DNA from: [Lactobacillus] timonensis
GTDB lineage: Bacteria > Bacillota > Bacilli > Lactobacillales > Lactobacillaceae
NCBI RefSeq assembly: GCF_900240275.1
Contig: NZ_LT964761.1
Location: 1,136,236-1,200,235, forward strand
Length of the DNA stretch: 64,000 nt
Direction of reading: 5' to 3'
Below, piece by piece: positions 47,014 to 56,578 of this stretch. The position numbers and the translations under genes are program-made. Within the stretch, counting starts at the first letter, position 1; each line of letters opens with the position of its first letter. The notes under the pieces are model-generated. The model ran no database searches and was not told where the DNA came from. It saw nothing but the letters and a program-made list of their open reading frames with translations.

Positions 47014-47058
47014 AGCGGGACGGGGATGAGCAGTGATGTGCATTTCTGCCCCGCTTTT
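47014..47058 (+). terminator. Weak terminator-like hairpin between secA and prfB
   Basis: AGCGGG/CCCGCT with a long loop is followed by only TTT. It could allow partial readthrough into prfB. Confidence 0.45.
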
Positions 47059-47076
47059 GGAAGAGAGGTTTTTTGA

Positions 47077-48193
47077 GTGGAACTAAGTGACGCAAGTCGA
47101 GAAATAGAAGCCATGCAAAGAGAAATTGCGCGCTTCGGGAGGTCTCTTTGACCTAGATGCGCTAGACGAAGAGATTGCCGAGCGCGAACAGCAAATGGCT
47201 CAACCGGATTTTTGGGATAACAACGAAAAAGCCCAGCAAGTCATCGAAGAGAGTAACTTAATGAAAGAAAAGCGGGATAATTTTGTTGATTTGCGTGATG
47301 CGGTTGCGGATCTGGAGACATCAGTAGAATTGCTGAAAGAGGAACCAGACGACGATTTATGGGCAGAGTTTGAAGATGACTTTCAAAAGACTAAGCAACG
47401 GTTGGCAGATTACCGGTTGACCCAGTTGCTTAACGAGAAATACGATGCTAAGAATGCCATCTTGGAAATTCATCCTGGTGCTGGTGGGACAGAGGCTCAG
47501 GACTGGGGTGAGATGCTGATGCGGATGTACATGCGTTGGGCAGACCGGCGCGGCTTTAAAGTGGAGCTGGCATACTACGAAGCCGGTGAAGAAGCCGGGA
47601 TTAAGTCGGTGACCTTGCTAATTGAGGGACATAACGCTTATGGCCTCTTACGTTCCGAAAAAGGGGTGCACCGGTTGGTCCGAATTTCACCTTTTGATGC
47701 CGCTTCACGGCGCCACACCTCGTTTGCCTCGGTAGATGTTATGCCAGAATTAGACGAGTCGATTCACGTTGATATTAATCCAGACGACTTACGGGTTGAT
47801 GTCTTTCGGTCTAGTGGTGCTGGTGGGCAGCACGTTAACAAGACTAGCTCTGCTGTTCGGATTACTCACTTACCAACCGGCATTGTCGTTTCTTCACAAG
47901 CAGAACGATCGCAGTTACAGAACCGAAAAACAGCAATGAATATGCTAAAGTCCAAACTCTATGAATTAGAAGAACAAAAGAAGGCTGAACAGCGCGCCAA
48001 GATTGAAGGGAAGCAACTGGATATCGGCTGGGGCTCACAGATTCGTTCCTACGTTTTTCATCCCTACACCCTGGTTAAAGATAACCGGAGTGGGCATGAA
48101 ACCCACGATGTGCAAGGGGTTATGGACGGTGACCTGGATCCGTTTATTGATGCGTACCTGCAATGGCAACTTAGTCAAAAGAACCCGCAATAA
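47077..48193 (+). CDS. prfB: Peptide chain release factor 2, expressed by +1 programmed frameshift
   Basis: RF2 (371 aa) ends translation at UGA and UAA. Translation begins at GTG 47077 (GAGAGG upstream), runs 24 codons and reaches an in-frame TGA at 47149-47151. A +1 shift at CTT-TGA-C skips T47149 and continues from 47150 to 48193. The joined protein shows the RF2 SPF anticodon-like tripeptide (VRISPFDAASRRH) and the catalytic GGQ (SSGAGGQHVNKTSS). When RF2 is scarce the ribosome shifts, so expression is self-adjusting. Gene-callers that ignore the shift start it at 47126. Confidence 0.95.
47139..47152 (+). promoter_or_regulatory. RF2 programmed +1 frameshift site
   Basis: The internal Shine-Dalgarno-like GGGAGG lies three bases before CTT TGA C, the standard arrangement that promotes slippage of the CTT-decoding tRNA by one base. 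The UGA followed by C is the poorest termination context. Confidence 0.95.
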
Positions 48194-48244
48194 ATGGTGA
48201 AATGAAATAAAATAAGTGATGATTTGAGAAGGGAGTTGGTATAA

Positions 48245-48589
48245 ATGGCAAAACGGGAGGAACAGCGATGCCGCCTATTCCGTAGCTCCACCGACCGCTA
48301 CATTGCTGGTGTTTTAGGTGGTTTCGGCCAGTATTTCCACATTAAAAGTTCGGTCTTACGGGTAATTTATGTTAGTTTGACCGCGATTTCTGGGATTTTT
48401 CCGGGAGTGCTTATTTACTTCATGATGGCCTTGATTATCCCGCCAGATCCGCATGACAACGGAGTTTTTGGTATTCTGACACGGCTATTTAATCAGTGGA
48501 ATAATCCGTTTAACCGTCGACCACAGCGTAAACAGTTACACGATGTTCATGAAGAGGACGTTGACGAAAAGAGGGTGGACCATAAATGA
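48245..48589 (+). CDS. PspC-domain membrane protein
   Basis: The 114-aa protein has an N-terminal PspC domain: LFRSSTDRYIAGVLGGFGQYF, then a transmembrane stretch (LRVIYVSLTAISGIFPGVLIYFMMALIIP) and a charged cytosolic tail. PspC proteins are linked to envelope stress. It overlaps the following YvlD-like gene by four bases (ATGA). The pspC-yvlD-hprK order is a conserved envelope-related cluster in this group. Ribosome binding site AAGGGAG. Confidence 0.9.
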   Translation: MAKREEQRCRLFRSSTDRYIAGVLGGFGQYFHIKSSVLRVIYVSLTAISGIFPGVLIYFMMALIIPPDPHDNGVFGILTRLFNQWNNPFNRRPQRKQLHDVHEEDVDEKRVDHK

Positions 48590-48933
48590 TTCGTGGAATT
48601 GTAATCAACACCATCTTGTTTGTTATCCTGACATACATTTTTTCCAGTACAGGTTTATTCTATGTGTCCAGTTTTGGGGTCGCCCTGTTAGCTAGTATTG
48701 TATTGGCCATCCTTAACGTTTTGGTGCGGCCAGTTTTGTGGCTTCTCTCACTGCCTATCAACATTCTGACGCTGGGGCTATTTTCAATCATTTTAAACGC
48801 GGTGATGTTGCAGCTAACGTCAGCAGCGGTTAGCAATCAACGCTTTTACTTCTCGTCATTTGGCGCATCGTTGCTGATTGCGATTTTAATGTCGATCTGT
48901 AACGCGGTGATTAGTGGTCTGTTTGTCGACTGA
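48586..48933 (+). CDS. YvlD-like (phage holin family 4) membrane protein
   Basis: This 115-aa protein has four hydrophobic segments spanning nearly all of its length and conserved VRPVLWLLSLPINILTLGLFSIILNAVML, diagnostic of the YvlD family. Function unknown; despite the family's holin label, nothing suggests lysis. It is coupled to the PspC gene by an ATGA overlap and precedes hprK by 13 bp. Confidence 0.88.
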   Translation: MIRGIVINTILFVILTYIFSSTGLFYVSSFGVALLASIVLAILNVLVRPVLWLLSLPINILTLGLFSIILNAVMLQLTSAAVSNQRFYFSSFGASLLIAILMSICNAVISGLFVD

Positions 48934-48946
48934 GGGGGAATTTAAC

Positions 48947-49903
48947 GTGGTCGAAAGTGTAACTGTTGAGCAAATGGTTAAAAAGGTCCGGATGAAGGTG
49001 CTGCAGGGAGAAAAATATTTACAGCGGCCCATTGTCACTGCGGATATTTCCCGGCCAGCACTAGAATTTGCGGGCTATTTTACGAAGTACCCAGCCGAAC
49101 GAATCCAGCTATTGGGGATTACGGAAACCTCCTTTGCGAAGGATCTGACGGCAGAACATCGGCGGGAGTACATGACTAAAATGTGTACCCCTCGTACGCC
49201 GTGTTTTGTGATCAGTACGGACTTGCCAATACCTGTTGAACTGAAAAAGGCGGCGGCAGATGCCCACATCCCAATCTTAGGGACCCACCAGACTTCATCG
49301 CGGGCAATCAGTAACATGACGAACTACCTGACGCGGCGTTTAGCTGACCGTCAATCGATTCATGGTGAACTAATTGACATCAACGGGATCGGGGTCCTAA
49401 TTACTGGTGATTCAGGTGTGGGAAAGAGTGAAACCGCGCTGGAACTTGTTAGACGTGGGCACCGGCTAGTCGCTGATGACCGGGTGGAAGTTTACGCCCT
49501 GGATGAACAGACCTTAGTTGGTCAGGCGCCAGCGATCCTTAATCACCTGATGGAAATTCGCGGGATTGGGATTATTGACGTGATGACGCTTTATGGCACA
49601 GCGGCAATAATGCCATCCGATAGTATCGATTTTATTGTGCACCTGGAAACCTGGACGCCTGACGCACAGTTTGACCGTCTTGGTGACCGTGGCGACCACC
49701 GGGAAATTCAGGGAGTTGTTGTTCCCCAAGTGTCGATTCCGGTAAAGACTGGGCGTAACCTGGCAATCATTATTGAATCGGCAGCGATGAACTTCCGTGC
49801 GGAGACGATGGGGTACGACGCTACCGAAACTTTTGACCGCAACCTTAATTCGCTGATTAGGAAGAATTCAGAAAGGGACACGAAAAAGAAACATGAACAA
49901 TAA
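48947..49903 (+). CDS. hprK: HPr kinase/phosphorylase
   Basis: HprK (318 aa) phosphorylates HPr at Ser46 and removes it again, setting CcpA-mediated catabolite control. Its C-terminal kinase domain has the P-loop GDSGVGKSETALEL (about residues 153-166), LVADDRVEVY with the general base Asp, and the family signature EIRGIGIIDVMTLYG. I choose GTG 48947 behind GAGGGGGAA; an upstream in-frame extension overlaps the YvlD-like gene. It overlaps lgt by 11 bp. Confidence 0.96.
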   Translation: MVESVTVEQMVKKVRMKVLQGEKYLQRPIVTADISRPALEFAGYFTKYPAERIQLLGITETSFAKDLTAEHRREYMTKMCTPRTPCFVISTDLPIPVELKKAAADAHIPILGTHQTSSRAISNMTNYLTRRLADRQSIHGELIDINGIGVLITGDSGVGKSETALELVRRGHRLVADDRVEVYALDEQTLVGQAPAILNHLMEIRGIGIIDVMTLYGTAAIMPSDSIDFIVHLETWTPDAQFDRLGDRGDHREIQGVVVPQVSIPVKTGRNLAIIIESAAMNFRAETMGYDATETFDRNLNSLIRKNSERDTKKKHEQ

Positions 49904-50726
49904 TTTGGCGGCAATCGATCCACTGGCAATCAAGTGGGGGCCATTCGCTGTTCACTGGTATGGGGTAATTATTGGTACGGCAGTCTTGCTTGCCCTCTGG
50001 TTGTCTGTCCGTGAAGGTCGACGACAAGGAATTGACGAAGATTATTTCTACGGTTTGTTGCTTTGGGCACTCCCAGTAGCAATTATCTGCGCGCGTCTTT
50101 ATTACGTTATTTTCCAGTGGTCTTACTATGCTTCCCATCCGGCAGAAATTATTGCCGTTTGGGACGGCGGAATTGCCATTTACGGGGGCATCATTGGTGG
50201 TGCGGTCGTGCTATACTTTTATTGCAGGTATCACCATCTCAGTGTCTGGACGATGTTAGACATTGTGGCACCCACCGTTTTGTTAGGTCAGGGGCTAGGT
50301 CGCTGGGGCAACTTTATTAATCAGGAGGCCTTTGGAAAAGCGACAACCAAGGTGGCGCTTCAAGCAGCGCACCTTCCACAATGGCTGATCCAACAGATGG
50401 ATGTTGGTGGTGTCTACCGAACACCGACGTTTTTATATGAATCACTATGGGATTTGACTGGTTTTGCTCTGATCATGTTGTTGCGTCACCGATTTCACCT
50501 TTTTAAACGGGGAGAAATCGCGTTAACTTACGTAATCTGGTATGGGTGTGGCCGGTTTGTGATTGAGGGGCTGCGAACAGATAGTTTGATGATCGGGTCA
50601 ACTATTCGTGTCTCTCAACTACTATCACTGGTTTTTGTTATGGCAGCCGTCATTTTATGGGTGGCTCGCCGGCGTCGTGGTGGACTGGTGTGGTACAATC
50701 CGCCAACGGTGCGAAAGGAGAAATAA
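49893..50726 (+). CDS. lgt: Prolipoprotein diacylglyceryl transferase
   Basis: Lgt (277 aa) attaches diacylglycerol to the lipobox cysteine of prolipoproteins. It is a multi-pass membrane protein with the family signature GRWGNFINQEAFG (about residues 137-149), the WYGVIIG start of the first helices, DGGIAIYGGIIGG and RTPTFLYESLWD. The start overlaps hprK, and gpsA follows after four bases, so these genes form one unit. Confidence 0.96.
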   Translation: MNNNLAAIDPLAIKWGPFAVHWYGVIIGTAVLLALWLSVREGRRQGIDEDYFYGLLLWALPVAIICARLYYVIFQWSYYASHPAEIIAVWDGGIAIYGGIIGGAVVLYFYCRYHHLSVWTMLDIVAPTVLLGQGLGRWGNFINQEAFGKATTKVALQAAHLPQWLIQQMDVGGVYRTPTFLYESLWDLTGFALIMLLRHRFHLFKRGEIALTYVIWYGCGRFVIEGLRTDSLMIGSTIRVSQLLSLVFVMAAVILWVARRRRGGLVWYNPPTVRKEK

Positions 50727-50730
50727 TAAG

Positions 50731-51747
50731 ATGACAGAAAAAGTTGCAGTACTCGGGGCGGGGTCCTGGGGAAGTATTTTAGCGAACTTGCTTGTTGGTA
50801 ATGGAAAGAACGTTTGGCTCTGGTCACGTGACGATGAACAGGTTGAGACATTCAATCGTTGGCACGTTAACCCACGTTACATGGAAGACTTCAAGTATTC
50901 AAAGGACCTTCACGTCACGATTGACATGAAGGAAGCAGTGCGCGATGCGGATTACGTTTTGATTGTTATCCCAACAAAGGGGATTCGTGAAGTTTCGACG
51001 AGGTTAAGTAAGTTGTTAGCCGAATTGGATATGAAACCGTTGATTATCCACGCCACGAAGGGACTAGAACAGAGTACCTACAAGCGTCCGTCGCAGATCA
51101 TTGAAGAATGCATCCCGGCAGCCCACCGTGAAGACGTGGTTGTTTTATCTGGACCGAGTCATGCTGAAGATGTGGCAATTCAGGATATGACGGCAGTGAC
51201 TGCTGCTTCTGTCAACCTGGCAAGTGCATCCAAGGTACAAAAGTTGTTTAGTAATTCCTACTTCCGTGTTTACACCAACGATGATGTTATCGGGGCAGAA
51301 TTTGGTGCGGCATTGAAAAATATCATTGCCATTGGCGCCGGAGCGCTGGCTGGATTGGGCTACAAAGACAATGCCCGGGCAGCCTTAATTACTCGTGGCC
51401 TCGCAGAAATCCGGCGGTTGGGAGTTGCTTTCGGTGCCAATCCGTTCACATTTATCGGCCTTTCTGGAGTCGGTGACCTGGTTGTCACAACAACTAGTAA
51501 GAACTCCCGAAATTGGCGAGCTGGTTACCAACTTGGTCAGGGCCAAAAACTCGGGGACGTCATTTCACATATGGGTATGGTAATTGAAGGCGTGTATACC
51601 ACTAAAGCTGCGCATGAACTGGCAGCAAAACGACAGGTTAAAATGCCGATTACTGACGCCTTATATCGCGTTTTATACGAAGATGAGGACATTGAAAGGG
51701 CTATCGATGAACTGATGGGCCGGCAAGTCACGACAGAATTAGAGTAA
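50731..51747 (+). CDS. gpsA: Glycerol-3-phosphate dehydrogenase [NAD(P)+]
   Basis: GpsA (338 aa) reduces dihydroxyacetone phosphate to sn-glycerol-3-phosphate for phospholipid synthesis. The NAD-binding motif is LGAGSWGSILANLL (residues 8-21). The catalytic lysine lies in FGAALKNIIAIGAG near residue 195, and GLSGVGDLVVTTTS is the C-terminal signature. Start ATG 50731 follows AAAGGAG; an in-frame upstream extension lies inside lgt and is not used. Confidence 0.97.
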   Translation: MTEKVAVLGAGSWGSILANLLVGNGKNVWLWSRDDEQVETFNRWHVNPRYMEDFKYSKDLHVTIDMKEAVRDADYVLIVIPTKGIREVSTRLSKLLAELDMKPLIIHATKGLEQSTYKRPSQIIEECIPAAHREDVVVLSGPSHAEDVAIQDMTAVTAASVNLASASKVQKLFSNSYFRVYTNDDVIGAEFGAALKNIIAIGAGALAGLGYKDNARAALITRGLAEIRRLGVAFGANPFTFIGLSGVGDLVVTTTSKNSRNWRAGYQLGQGQKLGDVISHMGMVIEGVYTTKAAHELAAKRQVKMPITDALYRVLYEDEDIERAIDELMGRQVTTELE

Positions 51748-51749
51748 TG

Positions 51750-51758
51750 TGGTATAAT
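51750..51758 (+). promoter_or_regulatory. Extended -10 promoter of galU
   Basis: TGGTATAAT is a consensus extended -10 (TG, one base, TATAAT at 51753-51758). The -35 at the 17-bp position is only ACGACA. Confidence 0.7.
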
Positions 51759-51802
51759 TTGCGTGTCTGTTTGTATCTTTATATTGAAAGGGATTTTGAG
51801 TA

Positions 51803-52714
51803 ATGAAGAAAGTACGAAAGGCCATTATTCCGGCCGCTGGGTTAGGGACTCGTTTCCTGCCAGCTACGAAGGCGCTGGCCAAGGAAATGCTGCCAATTGT
51901 TGACAAGCCAACGATTCAGTTTATTGTCGAAGAAGCCCGGAAGTCTGGTATTGAGGATATCGTTGTGGTCGACGGAAAAAATAAGCGTTCCATTGAAGAC
52001 CACTTTGATTCCAACCCGGAACTGGAAGATAACCTGAAGGCTAAGCACAAGGATGAAATGCTGAAGCTGGTTCAAGAAACCACTGACATCAACATTTACT
52101 TCATTCGTCAGTCACACCCGCGTGGCCTGGGTGATGCTGTTTTGACTGCACGTGACTTTATCGGGGACGAACCGTTTGTTGTGATGCTCGGTGACGACTT
52201 GAACAACATCGATGGGACTGGTTCTCCACTGACGAAGGAACTGATTGATAGTTATCATGAGACTGGTGCTTCTACTTTAGCTGTTATGCGGGTGCCACAT
52301 GAAGACACTGCAAAGTACGGGGTAATTAACCCAAGTGCAGAGGTAAAGCCGGGATTGTTCAATGTAACGAGCTTTGTTGAAAAGCCTGATCCGGCTGATG
52401 CACCAAGCGACCTGGCAATTATCGGCCGCTACATCTTTACGCCTGAAATTTTTGATGTTCTCGCCCACACGAAGCCGGGCAAGGGCAATGAAGTTCAGCT
52501 GACTGACGCGATTGATACGCTGAACAAGACACAGCGCGTCTTTGCCCACGAATTTAAGGGTAAGCGTTACGATGTTGGTAACAAGTTTGGCTGGATCCAG
52601 ACGAACATCGAATACGGTTTGAACCACCCGCAGGTTAAGGATGATCTTCGTCAGTACTTGAAAGACATGGGTGCTAAGCTAACCGCTGAAGACAAAAAGA
52701 AAGGTAACAAGTAA
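51803..52714 (+). CDS. galU: UTP-glucose-1-phosphate uridylyltransferase
   Basis: GalU (303 aa) makes UDP-glucose, feeding cell-wall glycolipids, polysaccharides and GalE. The nucleotide-binding loop is [23 protein letters not shown] (residues 9-31). VMLGDDLNN binds metal, and the C-terminal [18 protein letters not shown] matches the family. It has its own promoter (extended -10) and a strong terminator. Phosphoglucomutase, which supplies its glucose-1-phosphate, is 2 kb downstream. Confidence 0.97.
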   Translation: MKKVRKAIIPAAGLGTRFLPATKALAKEMLPIVDKPTIQFIVEEARKSGIEDIVVVDGKNKRSIEDHFDSNPELEDNLKAKHKDEMLKLVQETTDINIYFIRQSHPRGLGDAVLTARDFIGDEPFVVMLGDDLNNIDGTGSPLTKELIDSYHETGASTLAVMRVPHEDTAKYGVINPSAEVKPGLFNVTSFVEKPDPADAPSDLAIIGRYIFTPEIFDVLAHTKPGKGNEVQLTDAIDTLNKTQRVFAHEFKGKRYDVGNKFGWIQTNIEYGLNHPQVKDDLRQYLKDMGAKLTAEDKKKGNK

Positions 52715-52734
52715 CCTTGTTGCTAATTACGAAT

Positions 52735-52766
52735 AAAAACGCTGGGATTTCCCAGCGTTTTTTTAT
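52735..52766. terminator. Strong terminator after galU
   Basis: AAAAACGCTGGG/CCCAGCGTTTTT perfect stem with a four-base loop, T7 on the plus strand and A5 on the other side. Confidence 0.92.
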
Positions 52767-52823
52767 TACCTGTCGAGACGGGAGAGTTTTAGCAAGTTCT
52801 CTTACTAAATGTAAGCTCTCTGC

Positions 52824-52852
52824 TAGACTTTTCATCAGCGTCCCGGTATGAT
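52824..52852 (+). promoter_or_regulatory. Promoter of trxB
   Basis: TAGACT (52824-52829), 17-bp spacer and TATGAT (52847-52852), 33 bp before the start. Confidence 0.6.
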
Positions 52853-52885
52853 GAAGTTAATATCACAAGACCATGAGGAGGGGTT

Positions 52886-53839
52886 ATGATGGCTGCAGAA
52901 AAAAAGACAGACTACGATGTAATTGTGATTGGTGCCGGACCTGGTGGCATGACGGCGGCACTCTACGCGTCGCGTGCAAACCTGTCAGTACTGATGCTCG
53001 ACCGGGGGATTTATGGTGGTAACCTCAATAACACCGCTACAATTGAAAATTACACTGGTTTTAAGTCGGTTAAAGGTCCAGAGTTGGCTGAAAAAATGTA
53101 CCAGGGAGCTACACAGTTTGGTGCCCAGTACGCTTACGGAACGGTGCAGGAATTGAATGTTGAGGGCGATTGGAAAGTATTGAAGACTGACATGGGGGAT
53201 ACTTTCCGGGCCCAGGCAGTCGTCATTGCCACTGGTTCTAGCCAGCGTCACCTCGGTGTTCCTGGGGAAGAAGAATATGGTGGCCGGGGTGTTTCCTACT
53301 GTGCAGTTTGCGACGGAGCTTTTTTCCGTGACCAGCACGTGGTTGTTGTCGGCGGTGGTGACTCGGCGGTGGAAGAAGGGACTTACCTTGCTGGCCTGGC
53401 TAGCAAGGTAAGCATCCTGGTTCGCAAAGATCACCTGCGGGCTCAACCGCTTCTCCAAGAACAGGCAAAACAGCATGATAATATCGAATTTGTCTTCAAT
53501 ACCAGTGTGACTGCTATCACTGGTGATGATAAAAAAGTGCAGGCTGTCACTACCGTAAATAACCAGACCCAGGAGAAGGGCCAGCTCCAAGCTGATGGTG
53601 TCTTTATTTATGTTGGCAGCGTTCCGATGACCAAGCCATTTACGAAGTTAGGGATTTTGGACGAGCATGGCTGGGTTAAGGCAGACACACTGATGCAGAC
53701 GACGCAGCCTGGTATTTTTGCCATCGGTGATGTTCGTGAAACACCATTACGTCAGGTGGCAACGGCAGTGGGCGATGGTGCCATTGCTGGTCAGCAGGTA
53801 TATCACTACCTTCAGGAGAAAGCAGCTGTCAATGATTAA
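52886..53839 (+). CDS. trxB: Thioredoxin reductase
   Basis: TrxB (317 aa) uses NADPH and FAD to reduce thioredoxin, and probably NrdH for ribonucleotide reduction. It shows the FAD motif IGAGPGGMTAALYASRA (residues 15-31), the redox-active CAVC in VSYCAVCDGAFF, the NADPH motif VGGGDSAVEEGTYL and the C-terminal FAIGDVRETPLRQVATA. Ribosome binding site GAGGAGGG precedes two adjacent ATGs; either may be used. It overlaps the HAD phosphatase gene by eight bases. Confidence 0.97.
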   Translation: MMAAEKKTDYDVIVIGAGPGGMTAALYASRANLSVLMLDRGIYGGNLNNTATIENYTGFKSVKGPELAEKMYQGATQFGAQYAYGTVQELNVEGDWKVLKTDMGDTFRAQAVVIATGSSQRHLGVPGEEEYGGRGVSYCAVCDGAFFRDQHVVVVGGGDSAVEEGTYLAGLASKVSILVRKDHLRAQPLLQEQAKQHDNIEFVFNTSVTAITGDDKKVQAVTTVNNQTQEKGQLQADGVFIYVGSVPMTKPFTKLGILDEHGWVKADTLMQTTQPGIFAIGDVRETPLRQVATAVGDGAIAGQQVYHYLQEKAAVND

Positions 53840-54639
53840 GTGGATTTTCTCTGACATCGACGGCACAATATTACCCTATTACCGGCCGTTTTCCGCGCGG
53901 ACTGTTGCGACGTTATCCAATTGTCCGGTTCCACTATCCTTAGTATCTGGAAGAATGCCAATTCAAATGCGGCCGATGATCGAGCAATTGGGGTTGACCG
54001 GTATTCACTGCGCAAATAATGGCGCGGTTATTTTTGAAGTGGTCAGGGGCAAAACGACGATTTTGAAAACTTTTCCGATAAAAACAGTGACGGTGCAAAA
54101 AGTGATGGCTAAGTTGTCAGTTTGTTTTCCAAAATTGCACTATTGCTGGTACGGGTTAAACCAGTGGTATGCTAACGGTCTGGATCCCGATGTTGAAGAG
54201 GAGGCGGAATATACCGGCATTCAACCACGCCTCCAGCAAAGACCGGCTATTGATGACAAGGTCTTGGCAATGCTGGTGATCGTTTCAAGCGATGAACAGT
54301 TTGACCAGGTGGCAACGGCCATTCGACAACTAGCATTGCCTGATATCCGCATTTATTCGACTGGAGATGGATATTTAGAGATCACGAGTGATTCTGCTGG
54401 AAAGTCCACGATCATTGACTTCGTGCGGCAGCACTTTTCGTTGTCTAAAGAAGAATTAGCGGCTTTTGGGGATGGCGGCAATGACTTAGCCATGTTAAGC
54501 GCTGTTGGCTGGCCAGTAGCTGTTGATAACGCTGCGCAGGATGTCAAAATGATTGCCAAAAAAAATTGTTCCTTCCGCGGAAAATGATGGTGTTGCCTGC
54601 CAGATCCGTCAGTGGCTTGCTGACGGTCAACTTGTCTAG
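53832..54639 (+). pseudogene. Cof-type HAD-superfamily phosphatase with frameshift in an A8 tract
   Basis: The N-terminal 240 residues form a Cof-type HAD hydrolase: the nucleophile motif FSDIDGTILPYY, SGRMP, the cap domain and GDGGNDLAMLSAVGWPVAVDNA. In the frame as written, the protein ends early at 54587 (251 aa) with a non-family tail. Moving one base at the A8 run 54558-54565 restores IVPSAENDGVACQIRQWLAD and a stop at 54637-54639 (268 aa), the normal end of this family. So one A too many is present: a real mutation, a slippage site or a sequencing error. The catalytic residues precede the shift, so the short form might still fold. It overlaps trxB. Confidence 0.8.
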
Positions 54640-54709
54640 GGTGGTCGCTTGGACCGGTCGTTTGCGGTATAATTAACGAGATGATTCAATAAACGAAGGA
54701 GATGGCGTT

Positions 54710-56437
54710 TTGAGCTGGAAAGAAACTTACCAGAGTTGGGTTGACCAACCTGATCTGGCGGCTGATTTGAAAGCCGAATTGTCTGCAATTAAGGGAAACG
54801 ATGAGGAGATCAAGGATGCCTTTTATGCCCCGATGTCTTTTGGGACTGCCGGAATGCGGGGAATTATGGGTCCGGGGATTAACCGGATGAATATCTACAC
54901 CGTTCGGCAGGCAACGGCTGGGTTGGCTTCTTTAATGGATTCATTGGGTGAAGAAACTAAGCAACGCGGGGTTGCAATCAGTTTTGATTCTCGTCACCAT
55001 TCCCGTGAGTTTGCTCATGATGCCGCCCGGGTGCTCGGTGCTCATGACATTAAAGTCTACATTTATGATAATGTCCGCCCAACACCAGAGTTATCGTTCG
55101 CCGTTCGTTACAACCACTGCTATGCCGGAATTATGATTACAGCGAGTCATAACCCAAAGGAGTACAACGGATACAAGATTTACGGTGAAGATGGTGGTCA
55201 AATGCCGCCAAAAGAGTCGGACATGATGACCGGCTATATTCGCCAAATTGATGACCTGTTCCACATTCCATTGGCCGATGAACAAGAAATGAAAAACCGT
55301 GGCCTAGAAATTGAAATGGGTGAGGATGTTGATCACGCTTACCTGCAACACGCTAAGGACGTCACGGTTAACAAAGACTTGGCCCATCAATTTGGCAAAG
55401 ATATGAAGTTTGTCTTCTCACCACTATGTGGGACTGGGCGGATGCTTGGCGAACGGGCTTTACGTCAAGCTGGCTTTACCAACTTCGTCATTGAGCCAAC
55501 AGAAGCTCAACCGAATGGCGACTTTCCGGGATTGGTACATCCGAACCCAGAATTTCCAGAAGCATTCGTACGGTCGATTGCCCTGGGTAAGAAAGTCGAT
55601 GCTGACGTTCTGATCGCAACTGACCCGGACGCTGACCGGCTTGGCTGTGCGGTCCGTCAACCAGATGGCGACTACCAACTCCTGACTGGTAATCAAATTG
55701 CTGCTATCATGCTGCATTATTTATTGGAAGCACACAAGCAGGCGGGAACTTTGCCTAACAACGCGGTGGCAGTCAAGTCTATCGTTTCATCAACTCTGCC
55801 AAGCAAGATTGCTGAATCATATGGCGTTGGGATGATCAATGTTTTGACAGGGTTCAAGTGGATTGCTGATCAGATCCACCAGTACGAAACTGGCAAGGCC
55901 GACCACACCTTCATGTTTGGATTCGAAGAAAGTTATGGTTACCTGATTAAGCCGTTTGTGCGCGACAAGGATGCCATCCAGTCACTAACTCTCTTAGCAG
56001 AAATTGCAGCCTACTACCGCAGTCGGCATATGACGATGTATGATGGTGTTCAGGAACTGTTCCAGAAATATGGTTACTTCCGTGAGAAGACCATTGCGAA
56101 GATGTATCCTGGTGTTGATGGCCCACAAAAGATGAGCGGAATGATGAAGAAGTTCCGTGACGAAGGAATTACTGACTTCGCTGGTCATTCAGTAGTGACG
56201 ACTGAAGACTTCAGCAACGACACAACCACGACGGATGGTAAGACGACCAAGATGGGAATGCCAACGTCAAATGTCTTGAAGTACATTTTAGATGACGAGA
56301 CCTGGATTGCTATCCGGCCGTCTGGAACCGAACCAAAGCTGAAATTTTACGTTGGGACGGCTGCAACGACACTGGAGGAAGCTAACCAGAAGCTTGATCA
56401 GTTTGAAGCTGCCATTGAAGAATTAACAAAGGAATAA
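54710..56437 (+). CDS. pgm: Alpha-phosphoglucomutase/phosphomannomutase (PgcA type)
   Basis: The 575-aa enzyme interconverts glucose-6-phosphate and glucose-1-phosphate, feeding GalU. Its four domains show the conserved early FGTAGMRGIMGPGINRMN, the active-site phosphoserine in ITASHNPKEYNGYKIY (about residue 144), the metal loop ATDPDADRLG, the sugar-binding GFEESYGYL and the phosphate-binding RPSGTEPKLKFY. Length fits the long PgcA/Pgm type rather than the shorter ManB. It starts at a TTG, chosen for AAGGAG eight bases upstream. A TATAAT lies 37 bp before the start with no clear -35. Confidence 0.96.
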   Translation: MSWKETYQSWVDQPDLAADLKAELSAIKGNDEEIKDAFYAPMSFGTAGMRGIMGPGINRMNIYTVRQATAGLASLMDSLGEETKQRGVAISFDSRHHSREFAHDAARVLGAHDIKVYIYDNVRPTPELSFAVRYNHCYAGIMITASHNPKEYNGYKIYGEDGGQMPPKESDMMTGYIRQIDDLFHIPLADEQEMKNRGLEIEMGEDVDHAYLQHAKDVTVNKDLAHQFGKDMKFVFSPLCGTGRMLGERALRQAGFTNFVIEPTEAQPNGDFPGLVHPNPEFPEAFVRSIALGKKVDADVLIATDPDADRLGCAVRQPDGDYQLLTGNQIAAIMLHYLLEAHKQAGTLPNNAVAVKSIVSSTLPSKIAESYGVGMINVLTGFKWIADQIHQYETGKADHTFMFGFEESYGYLIKPFVRDKDAIQSLTLLAEIAAYYRSRHMTMYDGVQELFQKYGYFREKTIAKMYPGVDGPQKMSGMMKKFRDEGITDFAGHSVVTTEDFSNDTTTTDGKTTKMGMPTSNVLKYILDDETWIAIRPSGTEPKLKFYVGTAATTLEEANQKLDQFEAAIEELTKE

Positions 56438-56443
56438 GCTTGA

Positions 56444-56469
56444 GGGACGCGGCACTTGCGTCCTTTTTG
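56444..56469 (+). terminator. Terminator after pgm
   Basis: GGACGC/GCGTCC, seven-base loop, followed by TTTTTGTTTTG. Confidence 0.87.
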
Positions 56470-56486
56470 TTTTGCATATTTTTCGA

Positions 56487-56500
56487 CGAATATATGTTCG
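56487..56500. promoter_or_regulatory. LexA (DinR/Cheo) box at uvrB
   Basis: CGAATATATGTTCG matches the Gram-positive SOS box CGAACNNNNGTTCG at all but one specified base. It lies just ahead of an extended -10, TGG-TAAAAT at 56503-56511, so LexA would block RNA polymerase until DNA damage. Confidence 0.88.
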
Positions 56501-56578
56501 TGTGGTAAAATAATGGAAGATTTTGAAGGGGATGGCAGTTGCTTTCCCCTTTTTAACACGGAAAAAAGGGAGGATATC

